Positions 59,601 to 61,432 of a stretch of 64,000 bases of DNA are shown piece by piece. Source of the DNA: Shinisaurus crocodilurus. Taxonomy: Eukaryota; Chordata; Lepidosauria; Squamata; Shinisauridae. Made by a program: the position numbers and the translations under genes. The stretch's first letter is position 1, and every line of letters begins with the position of its first letter. The notes under the pieces were generated by a model. The model did no database searches, had not been told where the DNA came from, and saw only the letters and a program-made list of their open reading frames with translations. Location of the stretch: positions 285,271,744 through 285,335,743 of the forward strand of contig CM037878.1 in the NCBI GenBank assembly GCA_021292165.1, written 5' to 3'.

Positions 59601-60812
59601 TCTTCGCAATCTTGCCCTCGCCGCCACCAAGCTTCTTACTCTGGTCCCATTTTGCTTTGGCTCATACTGGCATCAGCCCCGCATTCCTGCTTTCTGTCCG
59701 CCGCTGCTGACAGATCCCCCTCTTCTCTCCTAGGTACTATATCCCGATGGCCAGGCGCAGGTGATCCACCCTAAACCAGCAGACTTTAGAAATCCTGGTC
59801 CAGGAAGGCACCGATTAATTACGCAAGTCTACCTCTCCCATGCTGCCTGGACAGGTAAGTTAGACGTCAGCTTAAGTGCCTCTCTTGTTTGGCACTGGAA
59901 AGTCTACATGGTGTAGGCTTCACTTGAGTCATTCCCAGTGGCTTCAGGACTCAGTGGATTCTTTCTTCAGTGGAAGACATGAGAGGGCAACGCCAGTTGA
60001 GGTAGCAAGTAGCCAAAAAAAAAAAAAAAAGGCATAAATATACGGTTTATCGCACGGCTGCCAGTCTCCTAGAAAATACCGCACGTTTAGTGCTGGAGAA
60101 AGATTTCCACATATTTCAGGCTATAAGCTCTGTCTTGTGGGCTCAATGATTGTGAGAACAGGCAATATACTCGTTAAAAAACAAAACAAACCCAAGCAGT
60201 CACTGACTCTCAGCCTGACCTACCTCACAGGGTTGTTGTGAGGATAAAATGGAGAGGAGGAGGATTATGTAAGCCGCCTTGGGTTCCTTGCAGGAAAAAA
60301 GGCGGGGTATAAATAGAATGAATGAATGAATGAATGAATAAATAAATAAACTATAATCATTTAATGGCACAATCCTATGCATGTTTAGACAGGGGGGGGG
60401 GAAAGCCTGCAACTCCCAGCATGCCCCAGCCAGCATGAACTTGTGCAACTGTAGCACCATGGTACGTCTCCTTGTGCCAAATGGCCAGTGCCCCCTACTG
60501 GTTTATCCAACAACATTTGTGTTTCCTGCCTCCTTGGGGTGTGGCGGGGCTTGGCGAGCTACCCAGTGGCAAAGATGGTAACTTTTGTTTCTGGTTTTTC
60601 CTCTCTTCCCATCCCCAGAGCCTTGTCAAGTCGAAGTGCGCCTATTATTGGCGTACAGTTCGGATAAAAACAAAACGTCCATGAGGCTTTCGCGGCCCAC
60701 CTGGGGGGACAACACGGAGCTTCTCCCGCAGTCTGAGAACGGCATCGAAGGAACCATCCCTTTCAGCAAAGCCGTCAAAGTTTACATCATGCCCAAGCCC
60801 GGCAGGCGGTGA
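17586..60812 (+). CDS. INTS4: INTS4, Integrator complex subunit 4 (whole gene span, 23 coding exons)
   Basis: INTS4 is the scaffold of the Integrator cleavage module. It holds the INTS9-INTS11 endonuclease pair, which processes snRNA 3' ends and terminates promoter-proximal RNA polymerase II transcripts in the nucleus. The 23 exons joined encode about 971 residues (human 963) once one extra base in exon 14 is discounted. Residues about 20-645 form alpha-helical HEAT-type repeats (for example [27 protein letters not shown] and [13 protein letters not shown]). The rest is the C-terminal region that contacts INTS9/INTS11 in known structures, ending [22 protein letters not shown]. All junction phases agree. 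Introns are GT-AG except intron 11, which is GC-AG. The start at 17586 matches the conserved [13 protein letters not shown]. Introns are packed with SINEs and MITEs. The exon 14 frameshift is an assembly error or a real lesion; high conservation elsewhere favours a working gene. Confidence 0.95.
18034..18080. mobile_element. Half of a type B palindromic MITE
   Basis: GGGCGCAATCCTGTGCATG, then TTAGACAGGAAAAAAAGTCC. Only the left arm remains, in INTS4 intron 1. Confidence 0.55.
18205..18445 (-). repeat. CORE-SINE, minus strand
   Basis: Tail, CCAAGGTGGCTTACATAATCC, core ACCCTGTGAGGTAGGTTAGG and head AGAACCTGGGTCTCCC are present. Confidence 0.9.
18848..19205 (-). repeat. CR1-like LINE fragment, minus strand
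   Basis: It runs GATTCAGGACAGATAAACGG, ACTATGGAATTCGCTACCAC, GGATTGGACAAGTTCCTGGAG and TGGGGAACATGGGTGGGA, then GGACTAGATGGACCTTGG, the reverse of the copy at 28565. It lies in INTS4 intron 1. Confidence 0.7.
19410..19441 (+). repeat. Poly(A) tract
   Basis: About 32 A bases in intron 1. It may be a retroelement tail, but I could not identify the element. Confidence 0.8.
19450..20430. other. INTS4 intron 1, remaining sequence
   Basis: Old hAT-like filler around 19480-19710 (CCAGGGGTCAGCAAAG to TGGTTGGGGACCCTGG), otherwise unique. No exon signal before the exon 2 acceptor. Confidence 0.4.
20432..20629 (+). CDS. INTS4: INTS4 exon 2, residues 20-85
   Basis: Acceptor TTTCAG|CAACAG, donor AAG|GTTGGA, phase 0 to 0. 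Encodes [20 protein letters not shown] and the first helices ([16 protein letters not shown]). The acceptor is followed by further CAG/CAACAG triplets, so the first two or three Gln codons may be skipped in some transcripts. Confidence 0.93.
20757..20900. mobile_element. Palindromic MITE, type B
   Basis: Arms GGTGTAATCCTATGCAAGC and GCTTGCATAGGATTGTGCC. Inner arms TTAGACAGAAAAAAGGCC and CTTTTTCTGTCTAAG. The core ACAACTCCCAGCATGCCCC is shared with type A elements. Confidence 0.85.
20910..21148 (+). repeat. L2-like LINE 3' end
   Basis: TTTTAGCTGCTTGGATATTT, TTGGTTTTATTGTGTTTAG and GCTTCAGCTATAGGG, ending in AAATAAATAATAAA. The same series occurs at 53828-54032. Confidence 0.55.
21290..21830 (-). 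repeat. CR1-like LINE fragment, minus strand, long copy
   Basis: From AAATGATCAAGGGGCTGGAGC through GGAGACATGATAGAGGTGTAC and TTCAGGACAGGTAAAAGGAAG to TGGGGAATATGGGTAGGA. It is one of the longest copies, about 540 bp, in INTS4 intron 2. Confidence 0.75.
21885..22040 (+). repeat. CR1-like LINE fragment, plus strand
   Basis: TAAGAACGCAAGATGAGCTC, TGGATCAGATCAAGGATCC and GTCCAGCATCCTGTTTCCCC, head to head with the preceding copy. Confidence 0.65.
22517..22634 (+). CDS. INTS4: INTS4 exon 3, residues 86-125
   Basis: Acceptor CCTTAG|GAGAAT, donor GAGA|GTATGT, phase 0 to 1. Encodes [20 protein letters not shown], a HEAT-type helix pair, and [12 protein letters not shown]. The split Lys codon is completed by exon 4. 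Confidence 0.93.
22640..23254. other. INTS4 intron 3, first part
   Basis: Contains a weak tRNA-SINE tail (GAAACTGCCTTATATGGAGTC at about 22732) and otherwise unique sequence. Confidence 0.4.
23255..23404 (+). repeat. tRNA-Ala-derived SINE
   Basis: GGGGGTAGCTTTTTGGTAGAAC, then GTGCTTTGCATGGCAAAGG and a changed B box (GTTTAAGTTCCC), form a tRNA-Ala-like head. The A and B boxes are mutated and no intact cloverleaf remains, so this is a SINE relic. Confidence 0.6.
23415..23790 (+). repeat. CORE-SINE, plus strand, interrupted by a MITE
   Basis: The head GTGTGGCGGAGTGGTTAGAG is broken by the palindrome at 23439-23574 and continues GGTTAGAGGGTTGGACTGGG, then B box, core and tail. Confidence 0.92.
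23439..23574. mobile_element. Palindromic hAT-type MITE, type A, perfect TSD in a SINE
   Basis: A 136-bp palindrome starting CAGGGCTCTCCAACC and ending GAGAGCCCTG, flanked by GGTTAGAG at 23431-23438 and 23575-23582. It sits in the A-box region of the SINE head. Confidence 0.93.
23810..24075. mobile_element. hAT-like non-autonomous element (filler-rich), partial
   Basis: Contains TTTCAAAAGCCCTCTGCATAT, purine-rich GGGAAGTGAAAAGGGGGTGGC, then CAGATTACCCATGAGGGAATG and GGTTGCCCGCCTC. It is related to 35043 and has the flavour of CAGGGGTGGGCAAC hAT elements. Confidence 0.45.
24418..24470 (-). repeat. 5S rRNA-like fragment
   Basis: GGTCTCCCATCCAAGCACTGG and CCAGGCCCAGC are the reverse of the 5S rRNA C-box region. 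Too short to say whether it is a SINE head. Confidence 0.45.
24500..25181 (+). mobile_element. ACTCG-rich hAT-like element, complete copy 1, perfect 8-bp TSD
   Basis: A 682-bp element beginning CAGGGATG and ending CATCCCTG, flanked by ATGAATAT at 24492-24499 and 25182-25189. The left block (24500-24640) has about ten ACTCG words and the right block (about 25046-25181) about nine, all in the same strand sense. The middle has a repeated CTGCCTGCCTGCTTTGGGGTTCC and no long frame. The 8-bp duplication and CAGGGATG ends indicate the hAT superfamily. It is non-autonomous and lies 43 bp before INTS4 exon 4. Confidence 0.92.
25233..25339 (+). CDS. INTS4: INTS4 exon 4, residues 125-160
   Basis: Acceptor TTTTAG|AGTCCC, donor AAG|GTGATT, phase 1 to 0. 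Encodes [20 protein letters not shown] and LRLVDVACK, well conserved with human. Confidence 0.94.
25545..25640. mobile_element. Palindromic hAT-like MITE relative (CTCCCATCA core)
   Basis: CCAGGTGTCCTCCAGATGCG and CACATCTGGAAAGCACCAGG flank GGACTGCAACTCCCATCATTC. Decayed. Confidence 0.6.
25677..25811. mobile_element. Palindromic hAT-type MITE, type A, near-perfect TSD
   Basis: A 135-bp palindrome with ends CAGTGTTCTCCAACC and GGTTGGAGGACGCTG, flanked by CTCTAAGG (25669-25676) and CTGTAAGG (25812-25819). The core carries CAGCATGCCCCAGCCAGC and its inverse. Confidence 0.9.
26085..26460. mobile_element. hAT-like non-autonomous element, GC-rich filler type
   Basis: Shares AAAAGGTTGAAAGCCTCTCC, CTTAGTTGCTGGCAGTAAG, GGCATTT and GTTTCAACACCCCTGCTGTAG with copies at 32770-33130 and 38672-38992. 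The terminal CACCCCTGC is hAT-like. Confidence 0.55.
26918..27103 (+). CDS. INTS4: INTS4 exon 5, residues 161-222
   Basis: Acceptor CCTCAG|CATCTG, donor ATG|GTAGGT, phase 0 to 0. Encodes [20 protein letters not shown] and [19 protein letters not shown], two HEAT-type units. The middle ([16 protein letters not shown]) is the variable loop of the family. Confidence 0.95.
27200..27345. mobile_element. Palindromic MITE, type B
   Basis: Arms AAGCACAATCGTATGCAATTT and AAATTGCATACAGTTGTGACC with GAGAGAAAAGGCC / CCCTTTTTCTCTC inside. The core is CAGCTCCCAGTATGCACC. Confidence 0.8.
27774..27824 (+). CDS. INTS4: INTS4 exon 6, residues 223-239
   Basis: A 51-bp micro-exon: acceptor CTGTAG|CTCCAG, donor CAG|GTAATT, phase 0. 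Encodes [17 protein letters not shown], conserved with human. Confidence 0.94.
28000..28235 (+). repeat. CORE-SINE, plus strand
   Basis: Head TAGTTAGAGTGTTGGACTGGG, B box GGGTTCTAGTCC, core ACCTCACAGGGTTGTTGTGAGG and tail GGCGGGGTATAAATATAATG. Confidence 0.92.
28565..28920 (+). repeat. CR1-like LINE fragment, plus strand
   Basis: AAGAACATAAGAAGAGCC through TTCCCCAGCAACTGG, CTCCTCCATGAATTTGTCC and GTGAATTCCATAGTTTTATT to TGTGTGAAGAAGTCC. The most complete plus-strand copy, in intron 6. Confidence 0.8.
29095..29380 (-). repeat. CR1-like LINE fragment, minus strand
   Basis: GGTGTGGAGAAAGTGGATAAGG, CATCCCATGAAGCTGATTGG, TTCTTCACACAGCGC and GGACGGCTTTAAAAAGGG are the reverse of the plus copies. 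Confidence 0.7.
29386..29505. mobile_element. Palindromic hAT-type MITE, type A, perfect TSD
   Basis: 120 bp, GCAGTGTTCTCCAACC to GGTTGGAGAACACTGC, flanked by CCTATAGG at 29378-29385 and 29506-29513. The loop is very short (CAGCATGCCCTGGGGCATGCTG). Confidence 0.9.
29992..30080 (+). CDS. INTS4: INTS4 exon 7, residues 240-269
   Basis: Acceptor TTTCAG|GCTTGT, donor AAAG|GTATGC, phase 0 to 2. Encodes [19 protein letters not shown] and [10 protein letters not shown]. Confidence 0.95.
30085..30785. other. INTS4 intron 7, first part
   Basis: No exon. The sequence at 30500-30760 looks like an old retroelement tail, but I cannot name it. Confidence 0.4.
30786..30905 (-). repeat. L2 LINE reverse-transcriptase fragment
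   Basis: The minus-strand frame reads LQ(L)VQNALAR, then [14 protein letters not shown] and QFKML, the L2 RT C-terminal motif. Short and mutated. Confidence 0.65.
31218..31338 (+). CDS. INTS4: INTS4 exon 8, residues 269-309
   Basis: Acceptor CCTCAG|CATTGT, donor TTG|GTAAGT, phase 2 to 0. Encodes [20 protein letters not shown] and [13 protein letters not shown], almost identical to human. Confidence 0.96.
31384..31495. mobile_element. Palindromic hAT-like MITE relative
   Basis: CAGGGGTGGGCAACTTGGCACC and a GCCTACAACTCCCATCAGGCC core. The right arm is decayed. Confidence 0.55.
31685..31915 (-). repeat. CORE-SINE, minus strand
   Basis: Tail, core CCCTGTGAGGTAGGTTAGGC and head GGACTAGAACCCAGATCTCCC. 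Confidence 0.9.
32770..33130. mobile_element. hAT-like non-autonomous element, GC-rich filler type
   Basis: Shares AAAAAGGTTGAAATGCCTCTCC, TTAGTTGCTAGCAGTACAAGC and GGCATTTTGGCCCCACCCCC with 26085-26460 and 38672-38992. Confidence 0.5.
33391..34059 (-). mobile_element. ACTCG-rich hAT-like element, complete copy 2 (inverted), perfect 8-bp TSD
   Basis: A 669-bp copy in the opposite orientation to 24500-25181. It begins CAGGGATG and ends CATCCCTG, flanked by CATTTTGC at 33383-33390 and 34060-34067. The CGAGTC-rich blocks (about 33405-33530 and 33930-34050) bracket the same unique middle. It lies about 195 bp before INTS4 exon 9. Confidence 0.92.
34255..34326 (+). CDS. INTS4: INTS4 exon 9, residues 310-333
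   Basis: Acceptor TTCCAG|GGATCT, donor AGG|GTATGG, phase 0. Encodes [20 protein letters not shown] and SDLR. Confidence 0.95.
34920..35034. mobile_element. Palindromic hAT-like MITE relative
   Basis: GCCCTCCAGATGTTTTGGCC and its inverse around CTACAACTCCCCATCAGCCC. It directly abuts the next element at CTCTAGAG. Confidence 0.65.
35043..35813. mobile_element. hAT-like element with a CR1-like insertion, 8-bp TSD (7/8)
   Basis: The ends are CAAGGGTGGGCAAACTT and AAGTTACCCACCCATG. Flanks CTCTAGAG (35035-35042) and CTCTAGAT (35814-35821) fit an 8-bp duplication. Inside, 35308-35805 is a minus-strand CR1-like copy. Confidence 0.7.
35308..35805 (-). repeat. CR1-like LINE fragment nested in a hAT-like element
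   Basis: AGAGGTGTACAAAATCATGTG through GATTCAGGTCAGATCAAAGG and CCAGTTGCTGGGGAACATGG to GATCCAGCAGGGCTCTTC. Confidence 0.8.
36432..36606 (+). CDS. INTS4: INTS4 exon 10, residues 334-392
   Basis: Acceptor CTACAG|CGAAAA, donor TACG|GTGAGT, phase 0 to 1. Encodes the linker [20 protein letters not shown] and the acidic [12 protein letters not shown]. Nearly identical to human. Confidence 0.96.
36638..36843. mobile_element. Palindromic element just after INTS4 exon 10
   Basis: Left arm TATCCAAC...CTAGCGCTAGCACTAATGATG and AACCAACACTTGTGCA. Right arm TGCAAGTGTTGGTT and CATCATTAGCGCTAGCG...TTGGATA. Arms of about 80 bp, starting 32 bp past the donor. Confidence 0.8.
37425..37530 (-). repeat. CORE-SINE tail fragment, minus strand
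   Basis: TTTATTATATTTATACACC, then CTGCAAGGAAACCAAGGCGG and ATTTTATCCTC. The head is missing. Confidence 0.75.
37876..38034. mobile_element. Palindromic element with CAGTGCTCTTCC arms
   Basis: GGCAGTGCTCTTCCAGGGAATA and GTATTCAAAGCA pair with TGCTTTGAATAC and TATTATTCTCCAAGAAGAGCAC. Single copy in the window. Confidence 0.7.
38425..38630 (+). CDS. INTS4: INTS4 exon 11, residues 392-460, GC donor
   Basis: Acceptor TTTCAG|AGGTTC, phase 1 to 0. The exon ends GTCTTGGAG|GCAAGT, a GC-type donor with otherwise perfect consensus. Encodes [35 protein letters not shown] and [12 protein letters not shown]. Exon 12 continues DSSRDIREA as in human, so the boundary is firm. Confidence 0.95.
38672..38992. 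mobile_element. hAT-like non-autonomous element, GC-rich filler type
   Basis: Shares AAAAGGTTGAAATGCCTCTCC, CTTAGTTACGGACACTAAAAGC and GTTCAACACCCTTGCATCAG with 26085-26460. Confidence 0.5.
39167..39740 (-). repeat. CR1 LINE 3' end, minus strand, split by a Tigger-like MITE
   Basis: From TAGAGTAGAATCACAGAA (the reverse of the CR1 terminal ATTCT/GATTCT repeats), after the insertion, through TAGAGTTGGAAGGGCCC, CCTCCAGTGTGGGAGAGCCC and CAGGAAGTTTTTCCTGATGTCC. Classic CR1 3' sequence. Confidence 0.9.
39189..39437 (-). mobile_element. Tigger-like MITE with TA duplication, inside CR1
   Basis: TA|CAGTCATGCCTTGGATTG at the left and CAATCCAAGGTATTACTG|TA at the right. TA duplication and the CAGT...ACTG ends fit pogo/Tigger elements of Tc1/mariner. 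Confidence 0.8.
40078..40283 (-). repeat. tRNA-Ala-derived SINE, minus strand
   Basis: In reverse it reads AAGGGGCCATAGCTCAGTGG, CAGCTTTGCATCAAAGGG and GGTTCAATCCTCGGC, with recognisable A and B boxes, then a tail ending near ATATTC. The acceptor-stem halves no longer pair fully. Part of a dispersed family. Confidence 0.65.
40505..40670 (-). repeat. CORE-SINE, minus strand, diverged
   Basis: Core ACAGCCCTGTGAGGTAGGC and head GGATTTGAACTCGGGTCTCCC remain; the tail is lost. Confidence 0.75.
40684..40826. mobile_element. Palindromic hAT-like MITE relative
   Basis: GGGGTAGGGAACGTGTGGCCC and GGGCCACAGTTCCTCTAC ends, with an ACTACCACTCCTATCATCCC core. Decayed. Confidence 0.6.
40895..41037 (+). 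CDS. INTS4: INTS4 exon 12, residues 461-508
   Basis: Acceptor CTTCAG|GATTCT, donor GGAA|GTAAGT, phase 0 to 2. Encodes [18 protein letters not shown] and [20 protein letters not shown]. Confidence 0.96.
41103..41196. mobile_element. Palindromic hAT-like MITE relative
   Basis: CCTTCCCCGACCTGGTGCCC and GGGCACCGGATTGGGGGAC arms around GGGATGCTGGGAGTTGTCG. Confidence 0.65.
41238..41585 (-). other. GC-rich island in INTS4 intron 12, possible processed pseudogene
   Basis: About 340 bp, clearly more CpG-rich than the surrounding intron, with a long minus-strand open frame that starts [20 protein letters not shown] do not recognise the protein. A processed gene copy or an embedded exon of another gene is possible; chance from base composition is not excluded. 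Confidence 0.3.
42180..42435 (+). repeat. CORE-SINE, plus strand
   Basis: GAGCCAGGGTGGTGTAGTGG, B box CGGCTTCTAGTCC, core CTTCACAGGGTTGTTGTGA and an A/T tail. Confidence 0.9.
42794..42909 (+). CDS. INTS4: INTS4 exon 13, residues 508-547
   Basis: Acceptor TTGCAG|GTGCTT, donor GCTT|GTATCC, phase 2 to 1. Encodes [20 protein letters not shown] and [15 protein letters not shown]. The donor is weaker than most in this gene. Confidence 0.94.
43078..43260 (+). repeat. CR1-like LINE fragment, plus strand
   Basis: AAGAACCTAAGAAGAGCCCTG through CATTCTGTTCACACAGTGGCC to GCATACTGCCTCTGATACTGG. Confidence 0.75.
43497..43765. mobile_element. hAT-like MITE with CAGGGGTGGGCAAC ends, near-perfect TSD
   Basis: 269 bp, ends CAGGGGTGGGCAAC and AGTTGTCCACCCCTG, flanked by CTCTACAG (43489-43496) and CTCTGCAG (43766-43773). 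The inner part repeats GCAGTTTGCTGC/GTGGTTTGCTGCC motifs. Confidence 0.85.
44103..44237 (+). CDS. INTS4: INTS4 exon 14, residues 547-591, with a one-base frameshift
   Basis: Acceptor AACAG|ATATTG, donor AGA|GTAAGT. The frame begins [12 protein letters not shown] as in human. After AAA (44138-44140) the sequence TCAGTGCCCGACC has one base too many: skipping A44143 gives SCPT and then the conserved [20 protein letters not shown]. The exon is 135 bp where phase requires 134. Read literally, a stop (TAG) comes at 44183. Both flanking exons are intact and in phase, so a sequencing or assembly error, or a recent allele, is more likely than an old pseudogene. Confidence 0.9.
44425..44735. mobile_element. 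hAT-like element with GTCCCCAACCTTTTTGG end, partial
   Basis: GCAGGCGTCCCCAACCTTTTT, then AAAATGGCTGCCATGGTGG, is typical of Charlie-type hAT copies. The right end was not located. Confidence 0.45.
44995..45110 (+). repeat. CR1-like LINE fragment, plus strand
   Basis: AAGAACGTAAGAAGAGCCATG, GGATCAGATCAAGGGTCC and AGCATTCTGTTCACC. Shortened. Confidence 0.65.
45231..45273. repeat. (TG)n ... (AC)n inverted microsatellite pair
   Basis: TG units at 45231-45244 and AC units at about 45257-45272, separated by about 12 bp, so the strand can fold back on itself. Confidence 0.85.
45763..45966. mobile_element. Long palindromic element, type D
   Basis: GGCTCCTTATCCATTGCAC, TTTTATTCTGGGCTTTGTAGG and CTCCATGGTGG pair with GCCATGGATGTCTCC, AAGCTCAGAATAAAAGG and TGCAGTGGATGAGGAGC. 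It matches 8703-8890. Confidence 0.7.
45970..46650. other. INTS4 intron 14, A/G-rich stretch, possible LTR remnant
   Basis: An ATAATAAAAGCCTGTTGATTAG signal (about 46460) followed by CTGTGCTGAACTCCTGG resembles a retroviral-type R/U5 region. No clear ends were found, so I do not claim an LTR. Confidence 0.3.
46782..46939 (+). CDS. INTS4: INTS4 exon 15, residues 592-644
   Basis: Acceptor TACTAG|TTGCCC, donor ATTCG|GTAATT, phase 0 to 2. Encodes [38 protein letters not shown] and [14 protein letters not shown]. The segment SPVSASLAL differs from human; the rest is conserved. Confidence 0.95.
47350..47575 (-). repeat. CORE-SINE, minus strand
   Basis: ATATTTATATCCCGCC, GGAACCCAAGGCAGCTTACAT, core CCCTGTGAGGTAGGTTAGGC and a shortened head. 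Confidence 0.9.
48424..48594 (-). repeat. tRNA-Ala-derived SINE, minus strand, best copy
   Basis: In reverse: ACCGTAACTCAATGGCAGAGC, CCTGCTTTGCATGCAGAAGG, CAGGTTCGATCCCC (B box), then GGATTCTGGCCTAGATAGGCC-like sequence and a GGCAGCTTCCGATGTTCC tail. The tail after the tRNA-like head shows it is a SINE. Confidence 0.75.
48680..48773 (+). CDS. INTS4: INTS4 exon 16, residues 644-675
   Basis: Acceptor CTCAAG|GGACCT, donor AAG|GTGTGC, phase 2 to 0. Encodes [20 protein letters not shown] and [11 protein letters not shown]. Confidence 0.95.
49820..50068 (+). repeat. CORE-SINE, plus strand
   Basis: AGTGGTGAGAGTGTTGGACTGG, GGTTCTAGTCCCCGCTCGGCC, the core and a (AAAT)n tail. One of the least diverged copies. 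Confidence 0.93.
50727..50807 (+). CDS. INTS4: INTS4 exon 17, residues 676-702
   Basis: Acceptor TTGCAG|GCTCTC, donor CAG|GTAAAG, phase 0. Encodes [20 protein letters not shown] and ALAAAKQ. Confidence 0.95.
51585..51820 (+). repeat. CORE-SINE, plus strand
   Basis: Head GTGTGGCATAGTGGTGAGAG, B box GGGTTCTAGTCCCCGC, core ACCTGCCTCACAGGGTTG and tail GGGGTATAAATATAATAAA. Confidence 0.93.
52308..52473 (+). repeat. Chimeric 5S rRNA-head / CR1-tail SINE, best copy
   Basis: GGCCTGTGGCTCACGCTG, then GGAAAGCTAAACAGGGTCAGG and TTATTACTTGGATGGGAGACC (5S-like), then GGGGGTTGGACTCAATGGCC and CCCTTCCAACTCTATGATC (CR1-like), ending ATGAATCTAT. Confidence 0.85.
52774..52904 (+). CDS. INTS4: INTS4 exon 18, residues 703-746
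   Basis: Acceptor GTCTAG|ATTATG, donor AGAGG|GTAAGC, phase 0 to 2. Encodes [19 protein letters not shown] and [20 protein letters not shown]. Confidence 0.96.
52973..53233 (+). mobile_element. Tigger-like MITE with TA duplication
   Basis: TA|CAGTAATACTG...CCTTGGATTGC to GCAATCCGAGGTATTACTG|TA. Contains a G/C-rich insert (GATGTAACCGCTCACCTCGAGC) shared with 58148. Confidence 0.85.
53828..54032 (+). repeat. L2-like LINE 3' end
   Basis: TTTTAGCTGCTCGGTTATTT, TTTTATCATTGGTTTTATT and GCTTCAGCTACAGGGCAACTC match 20910-21148. Confidence 0.55.
54079..54138 (+). CDS. INTS4: INTS4 exon 19, residues 746-766, duplicated donor
   Basis: Acceptor TTACAG|AGTAGA, donor CAGAG|GTATGT, phase 2 to 2. Encodes [19 protein letters not shown]. 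Human has [18 protein letters not shown]. The donor segment TTTTCAGAGGTATGTTTT occurs again 22 bp downstream. Use of the second copy would add 22 nt and shift frame. Confidence 0.93.
54745..54852. mobile_element. Palindromic hAT-like MITE relative
   Basis: CCTTCCAGATGTTTTGGGC and CCAAAACATCTGGAGGAC arms around GCTACAGCTCC and GGGAGTTGAAG. Confidence 0.7.
55341..55466. mobile_element. Palindromic MITE, type B, nearly perfect
   Basis: Arms GGCTGCAACCCCATGCAAG and CTTGCCCAGGATTGCGCC. TTTAGACGGAAAAAGGCC pairs with GGCCTTTTTCCGTCTAAA. The core TGCAACTCCCAGCATGCCCC has its inverse directly after it. Confidence 0.88.
55558..55717 (+). CDS. INTS4: INTS4 exon 20, residues 766-819
   Basis: Acceptor TCACAG|ATGTTT, donor AAG|GTGAAT, phase 2 to 0. 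Encodes [40 protein letters not shown] and [11 protein letters not shown]. Confidence 0.96.
56206..56738. mobile_element. Unassigned GC-rich element with GGGATGTG end
   Basis: From CTAGGGATGTGTGAGG to GACTCATCTCTACG, with TTTCC/GGAAA inner pairing (GGATTTCC, CATTTCCGG). GC content and CpG are unlike the intron around it. It contains the 20-bp array at 56398-56477. Ends and family are uncertain. Confidence 0.4.
56398..56477 (+). repeat. 20-bp tandem repeat with TTGCGCAA palindrome, 4 units
   Basis: Units of GAGTTGCGCAAATCTCACGA repeat with a 20-bp period at 56398, 56418, 56438 and 56458; the fourth ends differently (ATCGCACC). Each carries TTGCGCAA, the optimal C/EBP-family dimer site. A further TTGCGCAAATCTCA lies at about 56595. 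Confidence 0.93.
57056..57144. repeat. Near-perfect 44-bp inverted repeat with no loop
   Basis: Left arm AAAGTGCCAAAAAGGCTCC...ATGCTAGTT, right arm AACTAGCAT...GCCTTTTTGGCACTTT, two mismatches. It may be the end of a larger MITE. Confidence 0.9.
58148..58411 (+). mobile_element. Tigger-like MITE with TA duplication, complete
   Basis: TA|CAGGAATACCTTGGATTGC to GCAATCCAAGGCATGACTG|TA, 264 bp. The inner part carries GATGTAACCGCTCGCCTCGAGC and CGCACGCACGCC, shared with 52973. Confidence 0.87.
58963..59106 (+). CDS. INTS4: INTS4 exon 21, residues 820-867
   Basis: Acceptor CGCCAG|ATCCAC, donor CAG|GTAGTG, phase 0. Encodes [20 protein letters not shown] and [20 protein letters not shown], start of the C-terminal beta-rich domain. 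Confidence 0.96.
59140..59575 (+). repeat. CR1 LINE 3' end, plus strand
   Basis: CAGAGGAGGGCAACAAAGATG, GATCAGGGGACTGGAAAC, CAGGAAAAGTTTCCTGACTG, GGAGGTTGTGGGCTCTCCC and the diagnostic terminus CTATTCTATGATTCTATGA. It starts about 35 bp after exon 21. Confidence 0.92.
59734..59854 (+). CDS. INTS4: INTS4 exon 22, residues 868-908
   Basis: Acceptor TCCTAG|GTACTA, donor ACAG|GTAAGT, phase 0 to 1. Encodes [20 protein letters not shown] and [17 protein letters not shown]. Confidence 0.96.
60196..60350 (+). repeat. CORE-SINE, plus strand, 5' truncated
   Basis: CAGTCACTGACTCTCAGCC, ACCTCACAGGGTTGTTGTGAGG and a (GAAT)n/(AAAT)n tail. The tRNA-like head is absent. Confidence 0.88.
60365..60440. mobile_element. 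Left half of a type B palindromic MITE
   Basis: GGCACAATCCTATGCATGTTTAG, a G-run, then CTGCAACTCCCAGCATGCCCC. The right arm is missing. Confidence 0.7.
60619..60812 (+). CDS. INTS4: INTS4 exon 23 (last), residues 908-971 and stop
   Basis: Acceptor CCCCAG|AGCCTT; TGA at 60810-60812. Encodes [18 protein letters not shown], a variable stretch, then [19 protein letters not shown] and GRR. The variable loop accounts for part of the length difference from human. Confidence 0.96.
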
Positions 60813-60914
60813 AGCCGGTTGCCGAACAGACTTTTTATTATTGCCGGGATTACTGCAAAGAGAGTTGAGACACCCTCAAAACTCGGACGGGCCATGAATA
60901 TAGGACCCAGCCTT

Positions 60915-61005
60915 CCCGGGCTCTGGTGTCCTCCAGCTGTGCTGGTTGGGAATTCTGGGAGTTGCCGTCCTGCACATCTGGAGGGTGTCAGGCTGGGGAA
61001 GACTG
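60915..61005. mobile_element. Palindromic hAT-like MITE relative
   Basis: CCTTCCCGGGCTCTGGTGTCC and GGTGTCAGGCTGGGGAAG ends with GGGAATTCTGGGAGTTGCCG. Confidence 0.65.
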
Positions 61006-61314
61006 ATACACGAGATCCAATTGGGCCTACAGTGTAACAAAAACACTGCTTCCCTCCTCTCTTAAACGTGAGCCGTTTTCTCCGAGAACGTGGAGATGTT
61101 ATTGACTTGCGCAAGTGGAAATACTTTGGGTTGAATCAACTCTCTGCTTGGCTTCCTGCTGTCAGACCTGTTTCTGCCTGAAGGCTCCTCAGCTGGGTCC
61201 TCGGCCATTCTACGAAAAGCGAGCATTGCTCTCTGACTTCTTCCACAACTCCGTGGCCTGTGGTCCAGGGAGGAAGCCCAAGCTGGTGGGAGAGTGTTGG
61301 CCGTCACTATGCCA

Positions 61315-61432
61315 GCGGTCCCCAAACTGGTGCTCTCCAGAAGTGCTGGACTACGACTCCCAGAATTCCCAGCCAGCACAGCAATGGGAATTCTGGGAGT
61401 TGTCATTCAAAACATCTGGAAAGTGCAAAGCT
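61315..61432. mobile_element. Palindromic hAT-like MITE relative
   Basis: CAGCGGTCCCCAAACTGGTGC left end; GGACTACGACTCCCAGAATTCC and GGAATTCTGGGAGTTGTCATT arms. Confidence 0.7.
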